A DNA stretch of 64,000 nt, taken from NCBI GenBank assembly GCA_046349395.1, contig JAXMCK010000006.1, positions 62,001 through 126,000 on the forward strand. The letters run 5' to 3'. A program made the position numbers and the translations under genes. Shown in pieces: positions 7,046-16,494 of the stretch (positions within the stretch are counted from its first letter, which is position 1; every line of letters begins with the position of its first letter). The notes under the pieces are model-generated. The model was not told where the DNA came from. It did no database searches and saw only the letters and a program-made list of their open reading frames with translations. This stretch comes from JAXMCK01 sp046349395 (GTDB lineage Bacteria > Pseudomonadota > Alphaproteobacteria > Geminicoccales > Geminicoccaceae).

Positions 7046-10000
7046 GCTGGTCCTGGCCTCCCGCCCGCGGCCGCTCCGCATGGAGCGCCTGGTCCGCACC
7101 CTGCCCGCGGGCCTCAGCGTCCATCGGCTGGTCGAGATCGCGGTCCCGGACCATCGGCTGCGCGAGCAGGCCGTGGTGCAGCTCGACGGCGAGTTCCTGG
7201 TGCACGAGGCCTGGGACCTGGTCCCGGCCGCGGGCGCGATCGTCAACGTCACGGTGGTGCCGGGCGGCGGCCAGGACGCGCTCCGCATCGTCCTCTCGAT
7301 CGCCGTCGTGGCGATCGCAACCTATGCCAGCGCCGGCCTCGCGACCGGCCCGCTCGCCGGCACCATGTTCGCCGGTGCGGTCGGCCAGGCCGTCATCGGC
7401 GCCACGATCACCGCCGCCGGCCTGCTCGCGGTGAACGCGCTGGTGCCGCCGGCGCAGCCGAAGAGCGACGACACCGAGGCCGTCACCTCCTACGGCATCG
7501 CCGGCACGCGCAACGCGCTCCGCCTGTGGGAGCCCGTCCCGCTGATCCTCGGCCGGATGCGCTTCACCCCGCCGCTGGCCGCCCAGCAGGTGGTCGAGCC
7601 CAAGGGCGACGGCCAGGTGCTGAGCGCCCTCTTCTGCTGGGGCTACGGCCCGCTGCAGATCGAGGACCTGTCGATCGGCGACACCAGCCTCGGCAGCTAC
7701 CAGGACGTCGAGGTGCAGACCGCACCCGGCACGCCCGGCGTGGTGCCCTCGCTCTCGATCTACCCGCAATCGGTGGGTGTGGAGACGGTGGCCGTCCAGC
7801 TCACCGCCGCCGGCGGCTGGACGGTGCGCAACACCCCGCCCGACACCGACAAGGCGGTGGTCGAGATCCAGTTTCCCCGCGGGTTGATCGGCTACGGCAA
7901 GAAGACCGGCGACGAGCTCGACCAGGATGTGACGATCAACATCCGCTTTCGCGCCCTCGGCTCCGGCAGCTGGATCAACGCCGGCGATCTCACCGTGCAC
8001 GGGAAGACGACGAGCGTGGTCCGGGCGGTCCGCTGGATCGAGTTCGGCACCCGCGGCCAGTACGAGGTCGCCGTCAAACGCCAGACCAACGACTCCAGCG
8101 ACGACCGGCACATCAACGAGAGCTGGTTCGTGGCGCTGCGCTCGGTGACCAACGCCAACCCGGTCGCCCTGCCGGGCGTGGCGCTGACCGCCGTGCGGAT
8201 CCGCGCTTCCGGCCAGCTGTCCGGCTCGATCGACGAGCTGCGCGGCACCGTCACCTCGATCTGCCCCGACTGGGATCCCGAGAGCGGCACCTGGATCACC
8301 AGAGGCACCGACAATCCGGCCAGCCTCTTCCGCTGGATCCTGCAGCATCCGAGCCGGCGCAAGCCGACGCCCGACTCGCTGCTCGACCTGCCGGGCCTGC
8401 AGCTCTGGCACGAGCGCTGTGCGGAGATGGGCTTCGTCTGCAACCTGGTGCTCGACCGCAAGGCCAGCCTCGACGAGGCGCTGCTGTCGATCGCCGCCTG
8501 CGGGCGCGGCATCATCCGGCGCCCCGACGGCCGCTGGTCGGTCGTCATGGACGAGCCCCGCGACTATCCCGTCCAGCTCTTCACGCCGCGCAACAGCTGG
8601 GGCTTCAAGGCGCGGCGCTCCTTCGCCCCGGTGCCGGACGCGATCCGCTTCCGCTTCGTCGACGAGACGAACGGCTGGGTGCAGGACGAGCGCCTGGTCT
8701 ACCGCGACGGCGTGGCGCCCGAGGACGCGACCGAGATCCTGGATCTCGACCAGCCGGGCGTCACCAACCCCGACCTCGCCTACGTCTTCGCCCGCTACCG
8801 CCTGGCCGAGATCGTCCACCGGCCGGAGACGTGGGAGCTGTCCTGCGATTTCGAGCACCTGGTCTGCGAGAGGGGCGACCGGATCCAGATCCAGCACGAC
8901 GTGATGCTCTCGGGCGTCGGCTCGGGCCGGGTGAAGGAGCTGACCGTCGAGGGCGGGCTCGTCACCGCCCTGCGGCTCGACACGGTCCTGCCGCTGCCCC
9001 AGGCCGAGTATGCGCTGCGCTGCCGCCGGGCCGATCTCTCCATCGTCGAGGCGGCGATCGCCGATGTCGACGCGGTGACCGACACCCTGCCGCTGGCCGA
9101 CCCGCTCGACCTGGCCGAGGCGCCGGAGGTCGGCGACCTGTTGGCCGTCTTCCGCACCGACACGCTGCTGGAGGACGCGTTGGTGCTGGGCATCCGGCCC
9201 GGTGCCGAGCTGTCCGCCCAGCTGACCCTCGTCCCCTATCGCGAGGCCGTCTACGAGGCGCCCTGGGCCGAGATCCCGCCGTTCGAGCCGCGCATCACGC
9301 CCGCCTTCGGGCCGGCCCCCATCATCGTCTCGATCCGCTCCGACCAGAGTGTCCTAGAGCGCGACGTCACCGGCACGGTGCGCGTCCAGGCCGTGGTCAC
9401 CCTGTTCGACGACGGCAGCCGGCCCCTCTCGCGGCTGCAAGGCGTCGAGCTGCGCTCCGAGGCGATCGGCACCTCGGGCGAGCCGCGCCTCGTGTCGGCA
9501 CCGGCGGACGCCAACGAGATCCGCATCACCGGCCTGCAGCCCGACGTCGAGATCCGCGTCGCCGCGCGCTGGCGCTACACCGACGGCCGCGCCGGCCCCT
9601 GGTCCGGCGTGCACGACCACCTGGTGGTGGGCCCGGCCCTGCCGCCGCCCGACGTGACGCTGCTCTGGGCCACGGCGGATGCCGTCGAGTGGGAGTACCG
9701 CTTCCCGCCGAAGGACTTCGCGGGCTTTCGGGTCCGCTTCTCGGAGAAGGCCGGTGTCACCTGGGGCGAGGCCCTGGCGCTGACCGACGGGCCGCAGACC
9801 GCCCAGCGCGTGGACTATGCCGAGCTGCCGCCGACCGTGGCCGAGATCCTGGTGCGGGCGGAGAGCACGGCCGGGCTGCTGAGCGTTAACGTGGGGCGGC
9901 TCGCCCTCGACGTCACCAACCTGATGCGCCGCTACCACTGGTCGATCGCCGACCTGCGCGAGGCGGAGTGGCCGGGCAACAGCTTCGGCGGCGAGGTCCA

Positions 10001-10817
10001 GGACGGCGATCTCGTGGCCCCCGATACCTCGTTCTGGGCCGACCCGCCCGACGGCCTCTGGTGCGATCCGCCGGACGAGCTGTGGGGCCAGGGCGTCTAC
10101 GGTGCCTGGGCCTACGAGACGAGCTGGGACTGCCCGCCGCTGGCGGCGACCAGCGACACCATCCGGATCGAGGCCGTGGGCGAGGGCCGGCGGATCGTGC
10201 GCTGGCGCTGGCAACCGGGGCCGGACGATCCGGCCGAGGCCGACGACGACCTCTACGGCCAGGTGCTGAACGACGACCCCGAGGCCCTCGTCTACTACGG
10301 CAGCGACCCGGAGCTGCCCTTCTACCGCCAGATCGACGAGCTGCAGGTCGCCCGGATCTTCGGCGACGTGCTGCCCGAGGAGAAGGACAGCGACGTCTTC
10401 CAGGCCGGCCTGCCGCACCTGCCGGTCTACGATCTTCTCGATCCCAGCCTCCGCAGCGCCTGGCTGCCCTATCGCGGCGCCGTGCGGCCCCGTCCGGGGC
10501 GCAAGCTGGAGGTGCGGATCTACGCCAATGGCGGCCTGCCGCGCTCGTCGCTGACCAGCCTGAAGCTGCTGCTCGACTCGCCGGAGCGGATCCAGGTGCT
10601 GGAGAGCCATCTGCTGGCCGCCGATCCCGACGCGGATCCCTCGCTCGGCATGCCACCGGGCTGGCGCGAGGTGCGCTGGGCCCATGCCCTGCTGCAGCAG
10701 CCGACCGACGCGACGGCCGTCCGCACGATCCAGAAATCGCCGCCGATCCTGGTCGCGACCGACGCCGCCGGGGCGGCAGTCGACGCCCGCTGCGACATCA
10801 CGCTTGGAGGCTTCTAA
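7035..10817 (+). CDS. phage tail tip/host specificity protein, gpJ-like with gpI-like N-terminus
   Basis: A 1260-residue protein with a TTG start inside the NlpC gene. Residues 1-75 look like a beta-grasp region and 80-140 are a Gly/Ala-rich hydrophobic stretch like that of lambda gpI. Residues from about 160 resemble the TipJ/gpJ hub (I-L-G-R-M-R-F-T-P-P, then A-L-F-C-W-G-Y-G-P-L and I-G-D-T). Residues around 450-650 fit the phage tail-3 type domain. A fibronectin III-like unit with R-I-T-G-L-Q-P-D follows at about 800-870. The C-terminal 300 residues are Trp/Asp-rich and unrecognised, probably the contact end. The protein would form the central tail fibre hub. Confidence 0.88.
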   Translation: MSGELVLASRPRPLRMERLVRTLPAGLSVHRLVEIAVPDHRLREQAVVQLDGEFLVHEAWDLVPAAGAIVNVTVVPGGGQDALRIVLSIAVVAIATYASAGLATGPLAGTMFAGAVGQAVIGATITAAGLLAVNALVPPAQPKSDDTEAVTSYGIAGTRNALRLWEPVPLILGRMRFTPPLAAQQVVEPKGDGQVLSALFCWGYGPLQIEDLSIGDTSLGSYQDVEVQTAPGTPGVVPSLSIYPQSVGVETVAVQLTAAGGWTVRNTPPDTDKAVVEIQFPRGLIGYGKKTGDELDQDVTINIRFRALGSGSWINAGDLTVHGKTTSVVRAVRWIEFGTRGQYEVAVKRQTNDSSDDRHINESWFVALRSVTNANPVALPGVALTAVRIRASGQLSGSIDELRGTVTSICPDWDPESGTWITRGTDNPASLFRWILQHPSRRKPTPDSLLDLPGLQLWHERCAEMGFVCNLVLDRKASLDEALLSIAACGRGIIRRPDGRWSVVMDEPRDYPVQLFTPRNSWGFKARRSFAPVPDAIRFRFVDETNGWVQDERLVYRDGVAPEDATEILDLDQPGVTNPDLAYVFARYRLAEIVHRPETWELSCDFEHLVCERGDRIQIQHDVMLSGVGSGRVKELTVEGGLVTALRLDTVLPLPQAEYALRCRRADLSIVEAAIADVDAVTDTLPLADPLDLAEAPEVGDLLAVFRTDTLLEDALVLGIRPGAELSAQLTLVPYREAVYEAPWAEIPPFEPRITPAFGPAPIIVSIRSDQSVLERDVTGTVRVQAVVTLFDDGSRPLSRLQGVELRSEAIGTSGEPRLVSAPADANEIRITGLQPDVEIRVAARWRYTDGRAGPWSGVHDHLVVGPALPPPDVTLLWATADAVEWEYRFPPKDFAGFRVRFSEKAGVTWGEALALTDGPQTAQRVDYAELPPTVAEILVRAESTAGLLSVNVGRLALDVTNLMRRYHWSIADLREAEWPGNSFGGEVQDGDLVAPDTSFWADPPDGLWCDPPDELWGQGVYGAWAYETSWDCPPLAATSDTIRIEAVGEGRRIVRWRWQPGPDDPAEADDDLYGQVLNDDPEALVYYGSDPELPFYRQIDELQVARIFGDVLPEEKDSDVFQAGLPHLPVYDLLDPSLRSAWLPYRGAVRPRPGRKLEVRIYANGGLPRSSLTSLKLLLDSPERIQVLESHLLAADPDADPSLGMPPGWREVRWAHALLQQPTDATAVRTIQKSPPILVATDAAGAAVDARCDITLGGF

Positions 10818-12544
10818 TGAGCCAGCTACCCGCCAGCGGCACCTTCTCCGACAGTGCCAAGGTCGGCGGCTTCCAGGCCGGCCTCGAATCGATGCGGGCC
10901 GTCGTCGGCGAGCTGCCCGACATCGCCCAGGAGGCGGTGGCGCCGGTGCTGAGCGGCATCGCCGAGGTGCCGAGCGGCTTCACGAGGCTCGACACCGCGA
11001 CCGTCGGCACCGTCTCCGTCGCGACCCTGCTGCCGGGCGGATGGGCGCCCGGGCAAACCATCAAGATCGGTACCGTCGCCCCGTCGCGAGTCGTGCGCCT
11101 GGTGAACACCGGTACCGGCGACGGGCGCATCCTGCTGGCCGGCACCGACACCCAGCTCGACCTCAGCGCGCTGGCGCACCTCGTCGAGCTGAAGCTCTAC
11201 CTGAACGCCGGCGTCCTGGAGTGGCGCGAGATCGCCCGCACCGGGTTCGACTCCAGCGGCTCCGCGGCGGCCGCGGCAGCCTCGGCCGCGACGGCCGGTG
11301 CGGCCGCCGCCGACGCACTCGCCAGTGCCGGTGCCGCCAACACCTCGGCCGGGCAGGCCCTCGCCCACAAGAACGGTGCGGAGACGTTCAAGAACGCCGC
11401 CGGCGATAGTGCCACCGCCGCCGCTGGCTCGGCGGATGCGGCCGACCGGTCGAAGGCCGACGCGCTCGCCATCGCCAACTCGGCCCTTTTGCTGCCGATG
11501 AAGCGGCTGACGGATGCCGACTTCTCGGGCGGCTTCAGGCTCCTGGCATCGGGCGACCTGGGTAAGACTCTCTACGTCACGGGCCTCGCCGCCTCGCGCG
11601 AGCTTCGGCTGCAGCCGGGGATCTGGCGTTTCGACACGGACGACCGCGTCGCCTGGGTGGAGGTCGTCAACAAAGCGGGCTTCGCCATTCCGCTGGCGAC
11701 CGTCTCGGCCGCTACGGTCCGCCCCGTCGTCCGCTGGAACGACAAGTTCCCCTTCACCCTCGGGGCGACCACGGGCGGCAACACGACCTACACCTGCGAC
11801 CTGCCGATCCCGGCGCTGAACAAGGGGCTGATCACGGTCCATGTCGGGTCGCTGTGGTCGGGTCTGGACAATGCCGGCCACGACATCACCGCCGCCTGGC
11901 TCACCGGCCTCTCGGGCTCGCTGACGCGCCAGTACATCTACCCCTGGACCGGCAACGCCTTCCGGCTGCCGAGCTACGCCTTCACCTTCGTGCCCTCGTC
12001 ACCGCTGGCAGCGGTCACGGCACGCCTGCAGCTGACGGCGACGACGAAGCTCAACGGCCTTCTCGTCTTCGCCTTCGCGATCGACGAGACGGACGGCTTC
12101 CACAAGATCGACGTGGCTACCAGCGATACCGAGATCGCCCAGCCGCTGCCGGTCACGAGCGTGGCCGATTTCGCCGCCAACGAGCTGGCGATCATCGCCG
12201 AGTGGAAGCGCTCGAACGTGCTGCCGGCGGACTTCTCGCCGAGGAGCCAGCTGGCCCAGGCGCTGAACACCGTGACCCCGACGCAGAGCGACCCGCTCTT
12301 CGTGATGACGGGCGCCTCAGGGTGGCACGACCGCGGCGCGCTCAACGAATCGGTGACCTATCAAGGGTCCTTCAACGCCTCGATCAAGCACAGTGCGATG
12401 CAGGTCATGCTGGTGAAGCCGCGGGCCGGTGGCGGCGGCGCGTCGTCGACGCTCTCCGGCATCACCTCGATCCCGGCCGGCAAGTCGGCCCGCATCCGCC
12501 TGGAGGCCGATGGGACCAGCTTCTACGCGGACCTGAGCGCCTGA
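10817..12544 (+). CDS. phage tail fibre/receptor-binding protein
   Basis: About 575 residues, starting at an ATG overlapping the hub stop, with GGAGG at 10805-10809. Residues 1-140 are a beta-rich base domain. At about 145-215 there is a low-complexity Ala/Ser/Gly stretch, typical of the coiled or linker part of trimeric fibres. The C-terminal 350 residues have Trp/Tyr/Thr-rich beta sequence and probably bind the receptor. The base domain resembles part of the gene at 14723 (R-I-L-L-A-G-T against Q-I-L-L-A-T-G), which suggests a shared attachment module. Confidence 0.7.
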   Translation: MSQLPASGTFSDSAKVGGFQAGLESMRAVVGELPDIAQEAVAPVLSGIAEVPSGFTRLDTATVGTVSVATLLPGGWAPGQTIKIGTVAPSRVVRLVNTGTGDGRILLAGTDTQLDLSALAHLVELKLYLNAGVLEWREIARTGFDSSGSAAAAAASAATAGAAAADALASAGAANTSAGQALAHKNGAETFKNAAGDSATAAAGSADAADRSKADALAIANSALLLPMKRLTDADFSGGFRLLASGDLGKTLYVTGLAASRELRLQPGIWRFDTDDRVAWVEVVNKAGFAIPLATVSAATVRPVVRWNDKFPFTLGATTGGNTTYTCDLPIPALNKGLITVHVGSLWSGLDNAGHDITAAWLTGLSGSLTRQYIYPWTGNAFRLPSYAFTFVPSSPLAAVTARLQLTATTKLNGLLVFAFAIDETDGFHKIDVATSDTEIAQPLPVTSVADFAANELAIIAEWKRSNVLPADFSPRSQLAQALNTVTPTQSDPLFVMTGASGWHDRGALNESVTYQGSFNASIKHSAMQVMLVKPRAGGGGASSTLSGITSIPAGKSARIRLEADGTSFYADLSA

Positions 12545-12545
12545 C

Positions 12546-14726
12546 ATGCTGGCCCATCTGCTCCAGCCACGGGTGATGGCGGGCGTCTTCGGCGAGCCCC
12601 CGGCGGCGCCCGAGGGCATCGTCGTCGGCATCGAGGTCGGCGGCCCCTACACCGAGGGCCAGACCATCGTCGCCACGATCCACCGCACCGGGGCCAGGAC
12701 CGGCTCCTGCAGCGTGGGCGCCCAGCTCACCGGCGTGCCCGACCTGTGGCTGGTCGACCCGGCGCTGCAGCGGGTGAGCCTGGAGCCCGGGCAGATGTCG
12801 GCCACGGCATCGTGGCGCACGCGGATCGCGATCGGGGACCAGGGCGACGCCTCGGTCACCGCCACGCTGGTCGACGCGATCGGCTGCACGATCGACACCC
12901 AGGCGGCCAGCAGCATCTTCAGCATCACCGACGTCTCGCAGCCGGCCGATCCCCCCACGCTCTCGATCGCCCGGCATGCCGACACGCCCGCGACGATCGA
13001 CGAGGGCGAGACGGCCCGCTTCGTGGTGACGTCCTCCTACAAGGGGCTCGAGACTCCGGCCACGTTCGACTACGTCGCCACCACCGGCACCGATGCCGAC
13101 CTGGTGGCCGCCGTCACCGGCAACGACGTGGCGATCGCCGGCGACGCCGACACCGTGGAGATCGCGGCCGCCACCTCAGGCCGCAGTGGCGCCCAGGGCA
13201 ACCGCACGCTCACCGCGACGATCTCGGGCGCGATCGGTGCCACCATCCTGGTGCCCGCCGCCTCGGTGACCGTCCGCGACGTGGTGCCGGCCCCCGAGCT
13301 ACCCGTGCCCGTCCGGTCGATCCCGGCGACCACGGCCACGATCCGCGGCATTTTGGCCGGCACCAGCAGCTATGGGGCGCTGACCGCCGGGGATCACATC
13401 GTGCTCGACGACGGCACCTATACCGGGAGCTGGATCAAGATCTCCCGCAGCGGCACCGCGGCCAACCCGATCGTGCTGCGGGCGAAGAACAAGCTCGGTG
13501 CCGCGTGGAAGATCCCGCTCGGGATCGCCGGCGACTATGTCCGCCTCTGGGGGCTCGATCTCAGCAACGGCGTCAACGTGAAGCCGTCGACCATGTCGAT
13601 GACGGTGCAGCAGGACTATGCCTGCCAGTTCGCGGTGACCGGCGACTATGTCGAGATCTGGCGCTGCAAGCTCACCTGGAACCGGATGCGCGATTCCAGT
13701 CGCGGTGCGAACACCAAAGCCTGCCACGGCGGTCAGGTCCACTACACCTGCCGCGGCTTCAAGTTCATGCGGAACTGGGTCGAGTTCACCGGCCAGCCGA
13801 ACCTCGACGACATTCCGCCGGGGCTCAATCAGACGCCGATGGTGAAGGGCCCCGAGCTCGCCAACGAGATCCGGCCGCTCGTGCTTCAGCTCCTGGTCGG
13901 CAACAGCATCAACAACCGTGACGCCGAGATCGGCTGGAACCTCTTCAAGGGGTTCCCGGGCGACAGGTGGTTCGATGCGGTCAAGTACCGCGGCTACGGC
14001 GCCGACGTCGGCTACGACAATCTGGTGCGTGGGACGGTGTTCGGCCTGGGCTCCCAGTTGAACGACCGCGTGCTCGCCAAGTCGCAAGGGATCGACATCC
14101 ACCACAATGTGGTCGTCGGCAACGGCGACAACATGGACTTCGGCGGGATCCGCTGCGACGGGCAGAGCCTCTGCACGGTCAGGCACAACACGAACCTCAG
14201 CGGCGACGGCATCCGCCTTCGGGTGGCCCAGAACTGGGATATTGTCGCCAACTGGGTCGAGGGTGCCGCCCGCGGCTTCTACGGGTCCTACGGGCCGGGG
14301 CATCGCTGGATCGGCAATCGGAGCGCCCCGGAAATCTCGGCCCGTACCGGCAACTGCACGGTCGATCAGCTCACGCCATGGCCCGCGAACACAGATGCGG
14401 CCTGGGTGGCGCGCGGCATCCATGTGTCGCAGAAGGGCAACCCGAAGCCGGCCAACGAGCGCAACCTCTTCTACGGCAATCGCGGGCCGCTCTGGCTGGG
14501 GTTCTGGGAATACCGCAGCAACGCCCACGACGCCGACGCCTCGCCGACGGGCTGCAAGGTCTATGGGCACATGGACCTCGACGGCAACCTGGAGACGACC
14601 TGGGGCGATACGATCGTCAACAAGGGCTACGCCGATGACGCCCTGATCTACCGGTCGGTGCCCGCGTCGATCACGGTGCCCACGGCCACCAAACTCCGAG
14701 AGTCCGACGTGGGGCCGAACTCGTGA
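12546..14726 (+). CDS. phage tailspike with Ig-like region and right-handed beta-helix
   Basis: A 726-residue protein beginning one base after the fibre stop. The first 270 residues are Thr/Ala-rich and look like two immunoglobulin-like or Calx-beta type repeats (E-G-Q-T-I and D-E-G-E-T-A-R-F-V-V-T). Residues from about 275 have the P-G-D/A-G-D-H-I-V-L-D-D-G-T-Y start and the repeating I-V-L-R-A-K-N, Y-V-R-L-W-G-L-D-L-S-N pattern of a parallel beta-helix such as chondroitinase B or pectate lyase-like tailspikes. Later rungs (H-H-N-V-V-V-G-N-G-D, R-H-N-T-N-L-S-G-D-G) support this. It probably binds or cleaves surface polysaccharide; the substrate cannot be told. Confidence 0.8.
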   Translation: MLAHLLQPRVMAGVFGEPPAAPEGIVVGIEVGGPYTEGQTIVATIHRTGARTGSCSVGAQLTGVPDLWLVDPALQRVSLEPGQMSATASWRTRIAIGDQGDASVTATLVDAIGCTIDTQAASSIFSITDVSQPADPPTLSIARHADTPATIDEGETARFVVTSSYKGLETPATFDYVATTGTDADLVAAVTGNDVAIAGDADTVEIAAATSGRSGAQGNRTLTATISGAIGATILVPAASVTVRDVVPAPELPVPVRSIPATTATIRGILAGTSSYGALTAGDHIVLDDGTYTGSWIKISRSGTAANPIVLRAKNKLGAAWKIPLGIAGDYVRLWGLDLSNGVNVKPSTMSMTVQQDYACQFAVTGDYVEIWRCKLTWNRMRDSSRGANTKACHGGQVHYTCRGFKFMRNWVEFTGQPNLDDIPPGLNQTPMVKGPELANEIRPLVLQLLVGNSINNRDAEIGWNLFKGFPGDRWFDAVKYRGYGADVGYDNLVRGTVFGLGSQLNDRVLAKSQGIDIHHNVVVGNGDNMDFGGIRCDGQSLCTVRHNTNLSGDGIRLRVAQNWDIVANWVEGAARGFYGSYGPGHRWIGNRSAPEISARTGNCTVDQLTPWPANTDAAWVARGIHVSQKGNPKPANERNLFYGNRGPLWLGFWEYRSNAHDADASPTGCKVYGHMDLDGNLETTWGDTIVNKGYADDALIYRSVPASITVPTATKLRESDVGPNS

Positions 14727-15541
14727 GCCTGCCCGCTGCCGGCATCTTCACGCCCCTGCGGGCCCCGAACACGGTGGTCTGCGAAGCGCTGAATGCGCTC
14801 CTGGAGGCCGTGCGGGCTTTGCCTGGGGCATCGCGCACGGCCTCGCACACGATCGCCGGCGGCACGATCACGCCGACGGCAGGCACCTTCCGCGTCGACA
14901 CCGAAGGTGGCGTGGACTCCGACGATCTCGACCGTCTGACGCCCACGAACATGCCTGATGGGGCGGTGGTCGAGTTGTCCGTGGTCGACGGCAACCGCGC
15001 CGTTCGCCTGCGCCATGCACAGGGCGGCAACGGCCAGATCCTGCTCGCCACCGGCTCCACGCTGCTCGTCAGCAGCCGGACGCAGTGGGTGCGCCTGGTG
15101 CTCGACGGCACCAACTGGCGCGAGCTGGGCAGAACCTACGGCAACCAGCTGCAGGACTTCCGCGACCATCTGGGTCTGGGCGACCTGGCCACGATGAACT
15201 TCGCGAATCTGCTGCCGGTCTCCAGCGACGATTTCGAGGTGACGAGCGGCGGCGAGGGCGAGTTCGAGCACGGCTTCGATGGTCTGCCGGCGGCCTGGTG
15301 GGCGACGCTGCGCTGCATCGAGGCCGACGCGGGCTGGGACATCGGCGACACGGTGATGGCCGACGGCACCTTCTTCAGTTCCAGTCCGCGCATGGTGACG
15401 CTCTTCGCCAACAGCACTGTCGTCGGATGGAAGGCCTCCAACGCCGGCAACCCGATCGCCGTCGTCAATTACGGCTCCGGCACGGTGCAGACGGTCACTC
15501 TCTCGAAGTGGCGGCTCAAGCTCTGGGCCAGCGCGTTCTGA
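14723..15541 (+). CDS. phage tail fibre-like protein, last gene of the prophage late region
   Basis: A 272-residue protein overlapping the tailspike stop by four bases. Residues 10-145 are a beta-rich domain with G-G-T-I-T-P-T-A-G-T-F and G-N-G-Q-I-L-L-A-T-G followed by W-V-R-L-V-L-D-G-T-N-W-R-E, a pattern of phage fibre head domains. The C-terminal 100 residues have W-W-A-T-L-R-C and V-V-N-Y-G-S-G-T-V and may be a carbohydrate-binding end. It is the third host-contact gene in a row, so it may be an alternative or accessory receptor-binding protein. Confidence 0.65.
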   Translation: MSLPAAGIFTPLRAPNTVVCEALNALLEAVRALPGASRTASHTIAGGTITPTAGTFRVDTEGGVDSDDLDRLTPTNMPDGAVVELSVVDGNRAVRLRHAQGGNGQILLATGSTLLVSSRTQWVRLVLDGTNWRELGRTYGNQLQDFRDHLGLGDLATMNFANLLPVSSDDFEVTSGGEGEFEHGFDGLPAAWWATLRCIEADAGWDIGDTVMADGTFFSSSPRMVTLFANSTVVGWKASNAGNPIAVVNYGSGTVQTVTLSKWRLKLWASAF

Positions 15542-15581
15542 GGCCGTTCAAAGGCCCTTGAAGCCAACCTGAGGTTGCACC

Positions 15582-15597
15582 CCGCCGATCTCGGCGG
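15582..15597. terminator. short hairpin after the prophage late operon
   Basis: CCGCCGA and TCGGCGG form a perfect inverted repeat with a very small loop, 40 bases after the last phage stop codon. No T tract follows, so a terminator role is only suggested by position. Confidence 0.3.
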
Positions 15598-15646
15598 CCA
15601 CTCCCACAGCTCAACGATAGGACCGCGATCCGCTTTAGGAACGGGG

Positions 15647-15684
15647 CGAATTATGTCGCGAAACCGCGGACGAATTATGTCGCG
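15647..15684. repeat. two direct copies of CGAATTATGTCGCG, probable IS481-type end
   Basis: The 14-base unit occurs at 15647-15660 and 15671-15684, 24 bases apart. On the minus strand it reads CGCGACATAATTCG, which looks like the end sequence of IS481-type elements with a repeated transposase-binding unit. It lies directly beside the decayed transposase at 15685-16242, which is consistent with it being the element end. Confidence 0.6.
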
Positions 15685-16242
15685 CTACAGCGGCGTGTAC
15701 CACTGTGTCACACGCCCCACGGGATTCACCGAGGGCGCCTCACAACGGGTACCTGCTGAAAAAGCGGTCGTTCGCCAGGAAGATGACAGCTTCCCCTGGG
15801 CCAGCCGCAGTTCGCAAACGTCGATGAGCACGTAGTCGGTCGATCGCCTCGCGATCGACAGTTGCGGCGGAGCGCTTGGACGTTTGCTCGTCGCCCCGAG
15901 CCAGCCTCGATATGCCGCAGCGGAATAGACAGCGATGAAGAGCGCTGCGGGACAGGCTGGGGATACCTCGCGAAGGCAGTCCGGGATGTCGTCCAAGGGC
16001 GGCAGCATCCGCCGCCGGAACTCCACGACAATAGCTTTCTCGGGTTCGGACAAAACCGAACTGCTCGGCTGCACCGGTCCCATCGGCCGGTCCGTGATCG
16101 GGGTCCGCTTCCGCCATGTGGCGACAATCTTCGGGTTCAGCCCGTTGCGGACGGCCAGGCGCCAGGTCGCCTCTCGCGACGCCTGGTTGCACGCGCCGCG
16201 TCCAACCGGTTCGAACTCGCGGCGCTGTGCGGGCTGAACCAT
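15685..16242 (-). pseudogene. decayed IS481-type transposase, N-terminal half
   Basis: Reading the minus strand, residues near the start give N-P-K-I-V-A-T-W-R-K-R, the helix-turn-helix of IS481-type DDE transposases, followed by S-S-x-V-L-S-E-x-E and P-L-D-D. The family motif L-H-R-C-L-x-R-x-G-I-S-R-L then continues in a different frame, and D-V-C-E-L-R-L-A-Q-G-K-L (for D-I-A-E-V-R-T-A-E-G-K-L) returns to the first frame. At least two frameshifts are therefore present. The DDE catalytic core beyond the first Asp is absent, so the copy is dead. Confidence 0.8.
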
Positions 16243-16494
16243 GAAAACCTGCTGTCAGGGCGCGTGCTCCCTTGCACGGGAGATCAACGCGCGATCACCC
16301 TCCGGGATTCGACACTCAGCGCGGTTTGCTTCCGCCCTGTCGCCCCGGCTCATGGCGGCCGGCTTGGACCGCCATGTCCGTGGCTGGGAAAAGGCCAGCG
16401 ATCAGGCGCCGGCCTGGATCTAGCGCACTCTACCCGGCTGGTGACTCGCGAAGCGGCGGCCCGCTCGGATGTGGCGTGCCGCCTCGCTCCTTGG
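16243..16494. other. gene-free stretch with one inverted repeat
   Basis: No coding frame with recognisable protein sequence was seen. An inverted repeat CATGGCGG (16351-16358) / CCGCCATG (16369-16376) with a ten-base spacer is the only structure noted. It lies between the IS remnant and the end of the SGNH hydrolase gene and could be a transcription stop for that gene. Confidence 0.4.

Noticed and set aside
6681..8897. A long minus-strand open frame in the prophage hub gene
   Set aside because: It is antisense to the NlpC and gpJ-like genes, which are clear by motif and gene order. The predicted protein is Arg/Gly/Asp-rich with no recognisable domain.
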